Positions 52,848 to 61,870 are shown, numbered from the stretch's first letter. The stretch: DNA of 64,000 nucleotides from Oleidesulfovibrio alaskensis DSM 16109 (GCF_000482745.1 NZ_KI519496.1:72360-136359), one strand, 5' to 3'. The notes: generated by a model from the letters alone, not told the origin. Translations and numbers: made by a program.

Positions 52848-53399
52848 ATGAACAAAGTTGTCGTTTCCATCATCGGACGTGACCGCCCCGGCATAGTGAA
52901 CACCGTGGCGCAGCGTCTGCATGAACTTGACTGCGATATTGTAGAGGTCAGCCAGACCATTCTTGAGGGAGCGTTCGCGGCGCTGTTCATAGCCGGTCTT
53001 CCCGAACGCCTCACCGTGGAGGCGCTGCGCGATGCGCTGACCACGCACATGGCATGGCAGGGGCTGGGCTGCTTCATACGCGAACATGAAGCAGGCGCCG
53101 GTGCGGCGCAGCAGTCCGACCCGTTTGTTGTCACACTGGACGGCCCCGACAGCAAGGGACTTGTTTCCGGCATCACGGGCGTCATGAGCGGATGCGGCGT
53201 AAACATTGAAAACCTGAAGGCCATCAAACGGCAGAATACAGGCAATGCGCTCATCATGTTCGAAATTTCCGTGCCGCATTCTGTAAACAATGCAGAGTTC
53301 AGAACCGCGCTGGAACACAAGGCGGCGGAACTGGGTGTGCGCGTAAGTCTGCAACACCGCGATATTTTTGAAGCCATACACCGCGTGCTGCCCGTATAG
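52848..53399 (+). CDS. Tandem ACT-domain regulatory protein (GcvR-like)
   Basis: Ligand-binding protein of 183 residues with two ACT domains, residues 4-80 (VVSIIGRDRPGIVNTVAQRLHELDCDIVEVSQTI) and 92-175 (FVVTLDGPDSKGLVSGITGVMSGCGVNIENLKAI). GGGAG lies 11 bases before the ATG. It is followed after 26 bp by a UPF0210 gene, a pairing conserved across many bacteria, so the two proteins probably act together. The ligand (amino acid or related metabolite) is not known. Confidence 0.88.
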   Translation: MNKVVVSIIGRDRPGIVNTVAQRLHELDCDIVEVSQTILEGAFAALFIAGLPERLTVEALRDALTTHMAWQGLGCFIREHEAGAGAAQQSDPFVVTLDGPDSKGLVSGITGVMSGCGVNIENLKAIKRQNTGNALIMFEISVPHSVNNAEFRTALEHKAAELGVRVSLQHRDIFEAIHRVLPV

Positions 53400-53425
53400 G
53401 CGCATCATACCAGCAAGGATATACA

Positions 53426-54796
53426 ATGCTTACCGATCGCGAAGTAATCAGCACGCTGGACATGCTCCGCAACGAGCATCTGGACGTGCGCACCGTAACG
53501 CTGGGCATCAGCCTGTTCGACTGCGCCAGCGACAATTTCGACCGTTTCGCCACCCGCGTGCAGGACAAAATCAGCCGCTATGCAGAGCATCTGGTGGCCA
53601 CCTGCGACGAAGTGGGCGAAAAATACGGCATACCCGTTGTGAACAAGCGCATCAGCATAAGCCCCATGGCCGTTGTGGGAGCGCCTTTCGGCCCTGACGA
53701 CATGGTGCGCGCCGCGCAGGTGCTGGACAAGGCTGCCTGCAACGCCGGTGTTGACTTTCTGGGCGGATTCACCGCGCTGGTGGAAAAAGGCATGACCAAA
53801 GGCGACAGGGCGCTTATAGACGCCCTGCCCGAAGCCCTGGCCACCACAGGCAGGGTGTGTTCCTCGGTCAACGTGGGGTCTTCGCGCTCCGGCATTAACA
53901 TGGATGCCGTGGCACTGATGGGCGACACCATAGTGCAGATTGCCGGCCGCACCGCCGACCGTGACGGCATCGGCTGCGCCAAGCTGGTGGTCTTTACCAA
54001 CATACCGCAGGATGTTCCCTTCATGGCCGGCGCCTATCTTGGCACGGGCGAACCCGATGTGGTCATCAACGTGGGGGTAAGCGGCCCCGGCGTGGTCAAA
54101 AAAGCCATAGACCGTGCCATGCAGAGCGGTGACAGGTCTCTGGGCGACATTGCCGAAGTCATCAAGCGTACGGCGTTCAAGGTGACCCGCGTGGGCGAAA
54201 TCATCGGCCGCGAAGTGGCCGAGCGCCTCGGGGTGCCTTTCGGGGTGGCAGACCTTTCACTGGCCCCCGCGCCGCAGGTGGGTGATTCCGTCGGCGAAAT
54301 ATTCCAGAGCGTCGGCCTTGCTTCCATCGGCGTGCCCGGTTCCACTGCCGTGCTGGCCATGCTCAACGATGCCGTGAAAAAAGGCGGCGCTTTTGCCAGC
54401 TCGCACGTGGGCGGCCTTTCCGGCGCGTTCATCCCCGTTTCCGAAGACCTCAACATAGCCGAGGCCGCAGCCACCGGACGGCTGACGCTGGAAAAACTTG
54501 AAGCCATGACCAGCGTGTGCTCCGTGGGGCTGGACATGGTAGCCATTCCCGGCGACACCCCCGCGGCCACCATCGCGGCCATCATTGCCGACGAAATGGC
54601 CATAGGCATGATCAACAACAAGACCACGGCAGTTCGTATCATACCCGTTCCCGGCAAAAAAGCGGGCGATACGGTCTCCTTCGGGGGACTGCTGGGCGAA
54701 TCCGCCATCATGCCTGTACCCGGCAGCGGCGGATCGGAAAAATTCATCAGGCTGGGCGGACGGATGCCCGCGCCCATTCACAGCCTCAAAAACTGA
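53426..54796 (+). CDS. UPF0210 (PFL/DUF711) family protein
   Basis: Cytosolic protein of 456 residues, highly conserved through its length: TVTLGISLFDCASDNFDRF, ISPMAVVGAPFGPDDMV, SSVNVGSSRSGINMDAV, VVINVGVSGPGVVKKAI, SVGLDMVAIPGDTPAATIAAIIADE and the C-terminal GGRMPAPIHSLKN. The last block is a family hallmark. Glycyl-radical-like superfamily membership is proposed for the fold, but the reaction is unknown. Sits 26 bp after the ACT gene with a terminator 10 bp after its stop. Confidence 0.92.
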   Translation: MLTDREVISTLDMLRNEHLDVRTVTLGISLFDCASDNFDRFATRVQDKISRYAEHLVATCDEVGEKYGIPVVNKRISISPMAVVGAPFGPDDMVRAAQVLDKAACNAGVDFLGGFTALVEKGMTKGDRALIDALPEALATTGRVCSSVNVGSSRSGINMDAVALMGDTIVQIAGRTADRDGIGCAKLVVFTNIPQDVPFMAGAYLGTGEPDVVINVGVSGPGVVKKAIDRAMQSGDRSLGDIAEVIKRTAFKVTRVGEIIGREVAERLGVPFGVADLSLAPAPQVGDSVGEIFQSVGLASIGVPGSTAVLAMLNDAVKKGGAFASSHVGGLSGAFIPVSEDLNIAEAAATGRLTLEKLEAMTSVCSVGLDMVAIPGDTPAATIAAIIADEMAIGMINNKTTAVRIIPVPGKKAGDTVSFGGLLGESAIMPVPGSGGSEKFIRLGGRMPAPIHSLKN

Positions 54797-54805
54797 CACA
54801 CGATG

Positions 54806-54834
54806 CAGCGGAGCCGTTACGGCTCCGCTGTTTT
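54806..54834 (+). terminator. Terminator of the ACT-UPF0210 operon
   Basis: CAGCGGAGCCG-TTA-CGGCTCCGCTG (54806-54830) followed by TTTT. Confidence 0.93.
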
Positions 54835-54865
54835 GTCATGCCGTATACGCGGCGCGGAGGACAGC

Positions 54866-55204
54866 ATGGAACAGATCTGCTGGAACGACTTTGACAAGGT
54901 ACAGCTGCGCGCAGGCACCATCCGCCGCGCAGAACCCTTTCCCGAAGCACGCAAACCGGCTTACCGCCTGTGGGTGGATTTCGGCCCTGAAATCGGCACG
55001 CTCCGGTCAAGTGCACAGATAACCGCGCACTACACTCCGCAGCAGCTTGAAGGCAGACAGATTGTCGCCGTTGTCAACTTCCCGCCCAAACAGATCGGCC
55101 CCTTCATGTCCGAATGCCTTGTTACCGGATTTGCAGACCACGAGGGCGGCATCGTCCTCATCGCGCCGGACGCGCCCGTCCCCGACGGCGCCCGCCTCAT
55201 GTAA
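54866..55204 (+). CDS. csaA: CsaA-like tRNA-binding-domain protein
   Basis: Small OB-fold protein of 112 residues. DFDKVQLRAGTIRRAEPFPEARKPAYRLWVDFG, SSAQITAHYTPQQLEGRQIVAVVNFPPKQIGPFMSECLVTGF and a final IAPDAPVPDGARLM match the tRNA_bind family exemplified by CsaA, a chaperone-like or tRNA-binding dimer. Strong GGAGG 4-6 bases before the ATG. The gene is preceded and followed by intrinsic terminators, hence monocistronic. Confidence 0.92.
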   Translation: MEQICWNDFDKVQLRAGTIRRAEPFPEARKPAYRLWVDFGPEIGTLRSSAQITAHYTPQQLEGRQIVAVVNFPPKQIGPFMSECLVTGFADHEGGIVLIAPDAPVPDGARLM

Positions 55205-55241
55205 TTCCGCCCCTTGGCCCGTCCTTTCCGCGCTTAGCCTC

Positions 55242-55280
55242 ATGCAACGGCACCGCTTTCCGGTCCCGTTGCATTTTCTG
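55242..55280 (+). terminator. Terminator of csaA
   Basis: ATGCAACGG, mismatch, ACCG, loop CTTTC, CGGT, mismatch, CCGTTGCAT (55242-55274), then TTTCTG. The 13-bp hairpin with one internal mismatch is ~38 bp after the stop. Confidence 0.75.
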
Positions 55281-55863
55281 TTCATACTGTTTCAATCCGA
55301 CACTGCAACCAACCTGCGGTGCGCGCCGTGCCCGGCAACGGGGCACACATACACCCCGCCCCGCCTCCGGCTGTGCAGAGGCGCACACCTGCGCCGTGTT
55401 ACCGGCGGATAAAAGAAACGGCTTAATGCCTGCCCGCCCGCTGCGCCATGCATGCAGATCACCGCCCGCCCGCTGCCGGTCCCGCAACGCTGCATACCTG
55501 AAAAAGGTGCCACACCGTAAAACACCCCCTGTTCTAAGAGCTGAAACAAAGCAGCACACAACAAAACACAAAATAACGCCTGCAACGAAAAAGCGTCTTG
55601 CAGAAAGCGGAACACATAATTCTATACCAAACAGGTATAGTATGCATTTTTACACACACTATTTACTACCACATTGGTATAAATAAATACTCCACCACTA
55701 CAGTATAGTTATATAAAATCAAATAAAAGCTTCACAAAATGGTTTTTTATGCTATGTCTACCCAAAAGATAGAGTTATGAAATAACGGAAAAACATCACA
55801 CCATTAAATCACTCTGCACAACAGCACACGTTCTGCGTGATACGGCGGAAGAAGGAGGCGGAC
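55281..55863. other. Gene-free, AT-rich region upstream of the tmc operon
   Basis: No gene. From ~55540 to 55830 the sequence becomes strikingly AT-rich compared with the rest of the window and contains two small palindromes: CTATACC-N5-GGTATAG (55622-55640) and TACCA-CAT-TGGTA (55667-55679). Both share TACC/GGTA half-sites, and together they are 25 bp apart, suggesting paired binding of one regulator. Probable control region of tmc. Confidence 0.55.
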
Positions 55864-57114
55864 ATGCAACTGCCAGACGCATGGGACTGGGAATCGGGAG
55901 AGCGCACCATCATGGCCTCGACCGCTCCGCAGGAAGGTCACCTGTGGCAGGAAGAGCTGCAGGCGTCGCCCGACGGCGAGCGTTTTGCCGCTGTGACGGC
56001 GCTTGATGAAACCACATTTTCGCTGCGGATCAACGACCAGACACAGGAAGCCACCTACGACAAGATATGGCTGCCCCGCTTTTCGCCGGACGGCAGGCTT
56101 ACCGCTCTGGTGCAGGAAGACGGCGAATGGACCATGCTGGTGGAAGAAGAGGCATGGCCGGGGCATTACGGCTACCTGTGGAGCACCATGTTCGGCCCTT
56201 CCGGCGATATTGCCGCCCCCGCGCAGCAGGACGGTGAATACGGCATGGTGCTGAACGGCACCCCGTGGGAAACCCTGTACGAAAACGCCAACAACTACTG
56301 TATAAGCCCCGCCGGCGGCAAGACGGCAGCCGTTGTGCAGACCCGCTCCATGGGACAGGCGGATGTCGCCACGTTTCAGGAAGGCATATACAGCGTGGCT
56401 GTAAACGGCGAAGCCTGGCCCGTGAATTTTGTAAACTGCTGGACTCCTGTCTTTTCCGCCGACGGACGCCGCGTGGCGGTGCAGGTCCGCCGCAATCTGC
56501 ACGACTACACCATCGCGGTGGACGGCACCCCGTGGACAATCAACTACCAGTGCGTCTGGGAACCCTGCTTTCACCCTTCATCGGGCGGTGTGGCGGCTCC
56601 CGTGCGTCAGAACGGCATGTGGGGCGTGGCTCTGGACGGACAGATGCTGTGGAAGGCACGCAATGCGCAGTGCTGGAACCTGCGCTACAGTCCGGACGGC
56701 AGCCACCTGTGGGCCGTGGTTGCGCCGGAATACGGCATGTTCACCGTCTCTCTGGATGACACTCCCTGGACGTTCCGCGCCCCTGTGGTGACAGATATGG
56801 TTCTTTCCCCTTCCGGAGACAGAGCCGCCGCACTGGCCAGCGACAACAACACGCTCTGGCAGGTTGTGGTGGACGGCAAACCGTGGCGCGGCACCTATGA
56901 CATGGCGTGGCAGCCTGTCTTCAGCCCCGACGGAACCCGCGTGGCGGCACGCGTGGAACGCAACGGGAAATACGTCGTACTGCTGGACGGCGCCCCCGCC
57001 GCCGAAGCATTCGACACGGCCTTTGACCCCGTTTTCAGTCCTGACGGCCGCAAACTGCTGCTGCGGGGTGTGCGCAACGGCAAGGCTGTGCGCATCGTAA
57101 AGCAACTCCAATAG
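55864..57114 (+). CDS. tmcD: TmcD, WD/TolB-like subunit of the transmembrane redox complex
   Basis: First gene of the Tmc operon, 416 residues. The ATG at 55864 has AAGGAGG; the GTG at 55837 is less likely. Around ten repeats of ~40 residues follow the pattern xxFSPDGxxxAAxVxxxGxWxVxVDGxPW, giving a beta-propeller (examples FSPDGRLTALVQEDGEWTM, FSADGRRVAVQV, FSPDGTRVAARVERNGKYVV). No signal peptide or haem motif, so cytoplasmic. Known as TmcD in Desulfovibrio; its precise role in the complex is unsettled. Identification rests on context plus recall. Confidence 0.82.
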   Translation: MQLPDAWDWESGERTIMASTAPQEGHLWQEELQASPDGERFAAVTALDETTFSLRINDQTQEATYDKIWLPRFSPDGRLTALVQEDGEWTMLVEEEAWPGHYGYLWSTMFGPSGDIAAPAQQDGEYGMVLNGTPWETLYENANNYCISPAGGKTAAVVQTRSMGQADVATFQEGIYSVAVNGEAWPVNFVNCWTPVFSADGRRVAVQVRRNLHDYTIAVDGTPWTINYQCVWEPCFHPSSGGVAAPVRQNGMWGVALDGQMLWKARNAQCWNLRYSPDGSHLWAVVAPEYGMFTVSLDDTPWTFRAPVVTDMVLSPSGDRAAALASDNNTLWQVVVDGKPWRGTYDMAWQPVFSPDGTRVAARVERNGKYVVLLDGAPAAEAFDTAFDPVFSPDGRKLLLRGVRNGKAVRIVKQLQ

Positions 57115-57128
57115 CAAGGGAGGCAGTC

Positions 57129-57788
57129 GTGACGGCTTTCTACAACTTTGTTTCGGGGCCGCTTGCATGGGCGGCATGGGCCGTATTCATTGCGGGCAGC
57201 GCCTACCGTATTTTTTCCATGGTGCGTCTGGCGCAAAAAAAAGACGGTTCCGCCGTGGCGTACATGAGCTGGAAATACAGCCTGCGCTCCATCATGCACT
57301 GGATAATCCCCTTCGGCAGCATCGGCTGGCGCGAAAACCCCGCGGTCACGGTGCTCACATTCATCTTTCACATCTGCTTTTTCGCCGTGGCCATCTTCCT
57401 TTCATCGCACGTGGTGCTGTGGGACTATGCCTTCGGCATTGATTTCTGGAGCCTGCCCGACCCCGTGGCGGATATCATGACCCTTGCGGTGCTGGGCATA
57501 TGCCTGTTTTTTGCCTACCGCAGGCTGTTCAATGCCAATGTGCGCTTTGTCACCCGCCCTGCAGACTGGGTGGCGCTGGGCATCGTGGCGTTGCCGTTTC
57601 TCACCGGATTCATGGCCACGCATCTGGTGGGCGACAACCTGATACTGAGCACCCTGCATGTGCTCTCTGGCGAGGCGGTGCTGGTGGCCATCCCGTTCAC
57701 ACGGCTCAGCCATGCGCTGTTCATTCCCTTTACTCGCGCATACATGGGCTCGGAATTTGGCGGCGTACGCCAGTGCCGCGACTGGTAA
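57129..57788 (+). CDS. tmcC: TmcC, integral membrane subunit of the Tmc complex
   Basis: Membrane anchor of 219 residues, probably of the NarI/cytochrome-b type. About five hydrophobic segments, including LAWAAWAVFIAGSAYRIF, VTVLTFIFHICFFAVAIFLSS, IMTLAVLGICLFFAYRRLF and VALGIVALPFLTGFMATHL. His residues in helices could bind haem b. A GTG start at 57129 with GGGAGG 5 bases upstream. It lies 14 bp after tmcD and 20 bp before tmcB; the complex is thought to pass electrons from periplasmic cytochrome c3 across the membrane. Confidence 0.88.
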   Translation: MTAFYNFVSGPLAWAAWAVFIAGSAYRIFSMVRLAQKKDGSAVAYMSWKYSLRSIMHWIIPFGSIGWRENPAVTVLTFIFHICFFAVAIFLSSHVVLWDYAFGIDFWSLPDPVADIMTLAVLGICLFFAYRRLFNANVRFVTRPADWVALGIVALPFLTGFMATHLVGDNLILSTLHVLSGEAVLVAIPFTRLSHALFIPFTRAYMGSEFGGVRQCRDW

Positions 57789-57808
57789 ATCCCTGAGGAG
57801 GCTGCAAA

Positions 57809-59128
57809 ATGGGCATTGCCGACCGGAAAATTGAGGACGAAGGGCTGAAGCGCGGCATAGCGGCGCTTACCCCGGACCGCATTCAGAGCGTCATCCAAAG
57901 CGTCATTCAGGGCGAAACCGGCGCACGGCTTAAAGTGTATGCCGAAACATGCATGCGTTGCGGCATGTGCGCTCCCGCCTGTCATTACTACCTTTCGCAC
58001 GACGGCGACCCCAGTTATTCGCCCGTGGGCAAGGTGGAACAGACCATGTGGAAAATCCTGCGCTCGGAAGGCAGGCTCACCCCTGACGATATCTATCTGA
58101 TGGCGCAGCTGGCCTACACCGAATGCAACCTGTGCCGCCGCTGCACCCACTACTGTCCGGTTGGCATAGACACCGGATACATAATGAGCACCGTGCGCCG
58201 CATCTGCCACAGACTGGGTGTCACGCCGCTGTACATTCAGGATACCGCACACAGCCATTCCGGCACCATGAACCAGATGTGGGTCAAAGAAGACGAATGG
58301 ATAGACAGCCTGCAGTGGCAGGAAGAAGAAGCCCGCGATGAAATACCCACAGTCCGCTTTCCCATAGAAAAAGAAGGGGCGGACATCATGTATTCGGTCA
58401 TCGCACCGGAGCCTAAATTCCGCACACAGCTCATCTATCAGGCCGGTGTCATTTTTGATCAGGCCGGGGTAAACTGGACGCTGCCCCAGACTCCCGGCTG
58501 GGACAACAGCGACATGGCCATGTTTTCAGGTGATTATGAAATAATGGGCAGGGTCAAACGGGCCCACTTTGAAACAGCACAGCGCCTTAAGGTAAAACGT
58601 ATTGTCATGGGCGAATGCGGCCATGCCTTCAGGTCCATTTACGATGTGGGCAACCGCTGGCTGGGCTGGAAATGGCACCCCGTACCCGTGGTTCATTCCG
58701 TGGAGTTTTTCTGGGAGCTGTTCACTCAGGGCAAAATCAAGCTGGCCAAACAGTTTGAAGAGCCTGTGACCATCCACGATCCGTGCAACATCATCCGCGG
58801 CCGCGGCCTGACGGAAAAACTGCGCGAGGTGGTCAGCTTCCTGTGTCCCAACGTGGTGGAAATGACCCCCAACCGCGAGCACAACCTGTGCTGCTGTGCG
58901 GGCGGCGGAGTCATCAACTGCGGTCCCCCGTTCAAAAACGTACGTGTGGAAGGCAACCGCGCCAAGGCGGAGCAGCTCAAACGCACTGAAGTGGGCGTCA
59001 TCATAGCCCCCTGCCACAACTGCCACGGCGGGCTGGAAGACATTGTCCATCACTACGAGCTGGGCATGTCGCTCAAATTTCTGGGCGACCTCATCTACGA
59101 ATGCATGGAAAAGCCCGGCGCCGAATAG
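57809..59128 (+). CDS. tmcB: TmcB, HdrD-like iron-sulfur/CCG-domain subunit
   Basis: Cytoplasmic FeS protein of 439 residues. Two 4Fe-4S motifs: CMRCGMCAPAC (Cys 48, 51, 54, 58) and CNLCRRCTHYC (106, 109, 112, 116). The C-terminal half carries CCG-type cysteine-rich blocks (HDPCNIIRGRG, NLCCCAGGG, CHNCHGG), as in heterodisulfide reductase HdrD and DsrK, which hold a special catalytic FeS cluster. Strong AGGAGG before the ATG. Likely thiol/disulfide or electron-relay partner of TmcC in sulfate respiration; the physiological acceptor is not established. Confidence 0.92.
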   Translation: MGIADRKIEDEGLKRGIAALTPDRIQSVIQSVIQGETGARLKVYAETCMRCGMCAPACHYYLSHDGDPSYSPVGKVEQTMWKILRSEGRLTPDDIYLMAQLAYTECNLCRRCTHYCPVGIDTGYIMSTVRRICHRLGVTPLYIQDTAHSHSGTMNQMWVKEDEWIDSLQWQEEEARDEIPTVRFPIEKEGADIMYSVIAPEPKFRTQLIYQAGVIFDQAGVNWTLPQTPGWDNSDMAMFSGDYEIMGRVKRAHFETAQRLKVKRIVMGECGHAFRSIYDVGNRWLGWKWHPVPVVHSVEFFWELFTQGKIKLAKQFEEPVTIHDPCNIIRGRGLTEKLREVVSFLCPNVVEMTPNREHNLCCCAGGGVINCGPPFKNVRVEGNRAKAEQLKRTEVGVIIAPCHNCHGGLEDIVHHYELGMSLKFLGDLIYECMEKPGAE

Positions 59129-59148
59129 GCGCGGTGCAGGGAGGTCAT

Positions 59149-59535
59149 ATGCTGCGACGCACGTTCTTTGTCCTCGCCGTGCTGACCGCCGCCGTTTCAT
59201 ACGCGCTGGCGGCCATGCCCGACGGCATCATCACCGTATCAACAAGTGCGCTGGAACCGCTTACACGTCCGGCAGCGGTCTTCGACCACGATGCGCATAA
59301 CGAAAAAGCCGGTCTCAACGACTGCGCGGTCTGTCATCACGGCGAAGAAGACGGCAAACAGTCGCTGGAAGTAACCAGCGAAGGCGTGCCCTGTGCCGAC
59401 TGCCACGCCGTGAAAGCGCAGGGCAAACGCACTCCGCTGCGCCGGGCCTACCATCGCCAGTGCATGGGCTGTCATCAGTCCGCGGGCAAAGGCCCAGCCA
59501 ACTGCGGCGGCTGCCACAAGCCGTGGCCCTCGTAA
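59149..59535 (+). CDS. tmcA: TmcA, acidic tetrahaem cytochrome c3
   Basis: Periplasmic electron donor of the complex, 128 residues, with a Sec signal (FFVLAVLTAAVSYALA). Four CxxCH haem-binding motifs: CAVCH 59-63, CADCH 82-86, CMGCH 105-109 and CGGCH 119-123, with FDHDAHNEK providing axial His ligands. GGGAGG precedes the ATG at 59149. It receives electrons from hydrogenases via type I cytochrome c3 in characterised Desulfovibrio and passes them to TmcBC. Confidence 0.94.
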   Translation: MLRRTFFVLAVLTAAVSYALAAMPDGIITVSTSALEPLTRPAAVFDHDAHNEKAGLNDCAVCHHGEEDGKQSLEVTSEGVPCADCHAVKAQGKRTPLRRAYHRQCMGCHQSAGKGPANCGGCHKPWPS

Positions 59536-59548
59536 AGGAAGACTGCAC

Positions 59549-60091
59549 ATGCACACCGTCAGCATCAGCACTACAGGGCATCTGCAGCCGCACCAAGGCG
59601 GCGCAGCGCAGGACCCGCTGAGCTGGCTGGGCAGTGTGGTCCGGCTGGAAGAAGGAGTAACCTTGCGCAGCGTCATGCAGATGCTGCAACGATACCCTGA
59701 TCTGGCACGCATAAGTCCTTTTCTGCAGACCGCACTGGCCGAAGTACGCAATGCACCGCAGAACGGATGCCGCACACCGGCATTCGGTCTGCTGCAACTG
59801 ACACGGACCATAGAGCTGACGGGGTTTCCCGGAAATCCCGCAGTACAGACCTTCACCACCCTGCGGGGCACGGACGGACATGGCGCAACGGAGCACGAGC
59901 TGCGGTTCATCCCTCTGGACCGGCTGCTCGATATGCCCCTGACGCTGGGCGGCGTGAAACATACCGTATTTGGCGACAGGCCGGATGTACTGCACTGCGA
60001 AACCGCATTCAGCCTGTTCGACGTCATCGAAGGCATAGCCTGGGAGATAGGCTTCCAGGGTGGCTCCCAGCAATGCAGCCTCAGGAGGTAG
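59549..60091 (+). CDS. Conserved hypothetical protein of the tmc operon
   Basis: Product of 180 residues between tmcA and the universal stress gene, starting 13 bp after tmcA. No signal peptide, membrane span or cofactor motif. LVQ-free, mostly alpha/beta composition with RTIELTGFPGNPAVQTFTTLRG and SLFDVIEGIAWEIGFQGG as the most structured segments. I recall a gene of similar size at the same place in D. vulgaris. Function unknown; tight spacing on both sides suggests it belongs to the same transcript. Confidence 0.8.
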   Translation: MHTVSISTTGHLQPHQGGAAQDPLSWLGSVVRLEEGVTLRSVMQMLQRYPDLARISPFLQTALAEVRNAPQNGCRTPAFGLLQLTRTIELTGFPGNPAVQTFTTLRGTDGHGATEHELRFIPLDRLLDMPLTLGGVKHTVFGDRPDVLHCETAFSLFDVIEGIAWEIGFQGGSQQCSLRR

Positions 60092-60094
60092 CAT

Positions 60095-61018
60095 ATGTTC
60101 AAAAAAATCCTCTTCGCCACTTCTGCTTCTCCGGCCTGTGACAACGCGGCAAAAGTTGCTTTTGATCTGGCGCGGCGCAACGGTGCCAAACTGTATGTGT
60201 TCCATGTGATGGGCGTACCCAGCCGCGGCTTCAGCCACATGGTGCGTGACCTTCGCTCCGGCGAAGAAGAACACGCCGACGGCGATTACCGCGACTGGGT
60301 GGTGGAAGAACTGCAAAGCACCTACGCCGAACAGATGGAAGGTTTTGAAAAAAACACCAGCATAGAACTGGCTGTAGGGGTGCCGCACACCGAAGTGCTG
60401 CGCTTTGCCCGCCAGAATGACGTGGATCTGATTGTCATGGGCGCAAACACGCGTGAAGACGATCCGGGCGCCGCACGCACACGCAGCATCATCGGCAACA
60501 CCATGCAGCGCGTGGCCCGCGTGGCCCGCTGTCCGGTGCTTATTGTCAACCGTCCCTGCACCACCTGCTGGAACCTGTTCTCGAACATCGTTTTCTGCAC
60601 AGACTTCTCCAAAGCGGCGGATTCGGCATTCAAGTTTGCCCTGAGCGCCGCCAGAGAAGTGAACGCCCGGCTTTACCTCTTCCATGCGTTCGACATCAAT
60701 GCGTCACGACTGGGGGTTTTTCCCGGTCAGGCAGAGCTGGAACGCACACTGGAAAAAGCCCACGCCCAGATGCAGGAACGCTACCTGCGCCACATGGGCG
60801 ACTTTGACAACTATCAGGTCGATATCTGGGAGGGCACTCCCTATGTCGAGATTCTGAAATACGCCAGAGAACGCAAGGCCGACCTTGTGGTCATGGCGCA
60901 TCACACCAAGGAAGTTAATCCCGACCAGGCCGAAATCGGCAGCACCGTAGAGCAGGTGGTACTGCGCTCGGCGTGTCCGGTGGCCAGCGTGGTGCATCCC
61001 GACAAAGTGGCGGCCTAG
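60095..61018 (+). CDS. Tandem universal stress protein (UspA) domains
   Basis: Product of 307 residues with two Usp domains. Domain 1 (1-150) starts FKKILFATSASPACDNAAKVAFDLA and ends DLIVMGANTREDDPGAARTRSIIGNTMQRVARVARCPVLIVN; domain 2 (~160-307) starts NIVFCTDFSKAADSAFKFAL and ends DLVVMAHHTKEVNPDQAEIGSTVEQVVLRSACPVASVVHP. The G-x2-G-x9-G-(S/T) ATP loop is only partly kept. It lies 3 bp after the hypothetical gene. Tied to the Tmc redox system by operon only. Confidence 0.92.
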   Translation: MFKKILFATSASPACDNAAKVAFDLARRNGAKLYVFHVMGVPSRGFSHMVRDLRSGEEEHADGDYRDWVVEELQSTYAEQMEGFEKNTSIELAVGVPHTEVLRFARQNDVDLIVMGANTREDDPGAARTRSIIGNTMQRVARVARCPVLIVNRPCTTCWNLFSNIVFCTDFSKAADSAFKFALSAAREVNARLYLFHAFDINASRLGVFPGQAELERTLEKAHAQMQERYLRHMGDFDNYQVDIWEGTPYVEILKYARERKADLVVMAHHTKEVNPDQAEIGSTVEQVVLRSACPVASVVHPDKVAA

Positions 61019-61038
61019 CCCTTCCGCGGGAGGCGGCC

Positions 61039-61500
61039 ATGCCGCAGAACATTCTTGTTGTAGATGATGAAATGAGCTTCAGGTTTTACCTGAAGACGCT
61101 GTTCGAAACGGGCGGCTACACAGTGGAAGCCGCCCGCAACGGCAGCGAAGGGCTGCAAAAGGCCCGCACCAAAAAACCCGACCTTGTGGTGCTGGATGTG
61201 ATGATGCCCCGCAAGGGTGGACTGGAAATGTACCGGGGCCTGCGTTCTGACCCTGTACTGTGCAATGTGCCGGTCATAATGCTGTCGGCTGTGGGTGCAG
61301 GCACTTTTGCCCACGCGCTTGCCATGATAGGCGTGGCGCAGGGGCAGCTGCCGCCGCCGCAGGCATACATGGAAAAACCGCCGTGCCCCGAAAAGCTGCT
61401 GAACACTGTCCGCACCGTGCTTGCTTCGCACGAGCAGGACGCAAAGAGGCACAGGGAAGACAAGGAGAGCTGCAATGCCGCACAAGATTCTGATTGTTGA
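61039..61500 (+). CDS. Single-domain response regulator
   Basis: Receiver-only protein of 153 residues. Acidic pair Asp9-Asp10 in VVDDEM, phosphoacceptor Asp53 in VLDVMMP, and conserved Lys in MEKPPCPE. No output domain. Compared with the next gene it has an insertion of ~15 residues (GAGTFAHALAMIGVAQGQLPPP) between beta-4 and the conserved Lys. GGGAGG precedes ATG 61039. The last 26 bases overlap the next regulator gene, so the pair is co-translated. Confidence 0.92.
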   Translation: MPQNILVVDDEMSFRFYLKTLFETGGYTVEAARNGSEGLQKARTKKPDLVVLDVMMPRKGGLEMYRGLRSDPVLCNVPVIMLSAVGAGTFAHALAMIGVAQGQLPPPQAYMEKPPCPEKLLNTVRTVLASHEQDAKRHREDKESCNAAQDSDC

Positions 61501-61870
61501 CGACGACCCGTATATCGTCAAATATCTTGTGGATATCCTGAGCGACAACGGCTACGCCACGTGCTCCGCCTCTGACGGGGCGGACGCAATGGCCGTGCTG
61601 GAGCGCGAAAAACCCGATCTCGTGACGCTGGATCTGGAAATGCCCAACGAGTGGGGGCCGCGCTTTTACCGCAAAATGACCAAGGAACCGGCATTCAAAG
61701 ATACTCCGGTCATTGTCATCAGCGGGCTTTCCGGCATACATCTGGCCATACGCAATGCCGTTGCATCGCTTAAAAAGCCTTTTGATCCCAACAAACTGCT
61801 TGAGATCATTCGGCAGACTCTGGGAGAGCAGGAGCGCTCACAGGCCGCACAGGCCTCCGACGACGAATAG
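61475..61870 (+). CDS. Second single-domain response regulator
   Basis: Receiver-only protein of 131 residues: Asp9-Asp10 in IVDDDP, Asp53 in TLDLEMP, conserved Lys in SLKKPFDP. Starts inside the preceding gene, with AAGGAG ~7 bases upstream. Lacks an output domain, so it probably acts by protein-protein contact or as a phosphate sink for the kinase downstream. Confidence 0.92.
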   Translation: MPHKILIVDDDPYIVKYLVDILSDNGYATCSASDGADAMAVLEREKPDLVTLDLEMPNEWGPRFYRKMTKEPAFKDTPVIVISGLSGIHLAIRNAVASLKKPFDPNKLLEIIRQTLGEQERSQAAQASDDE

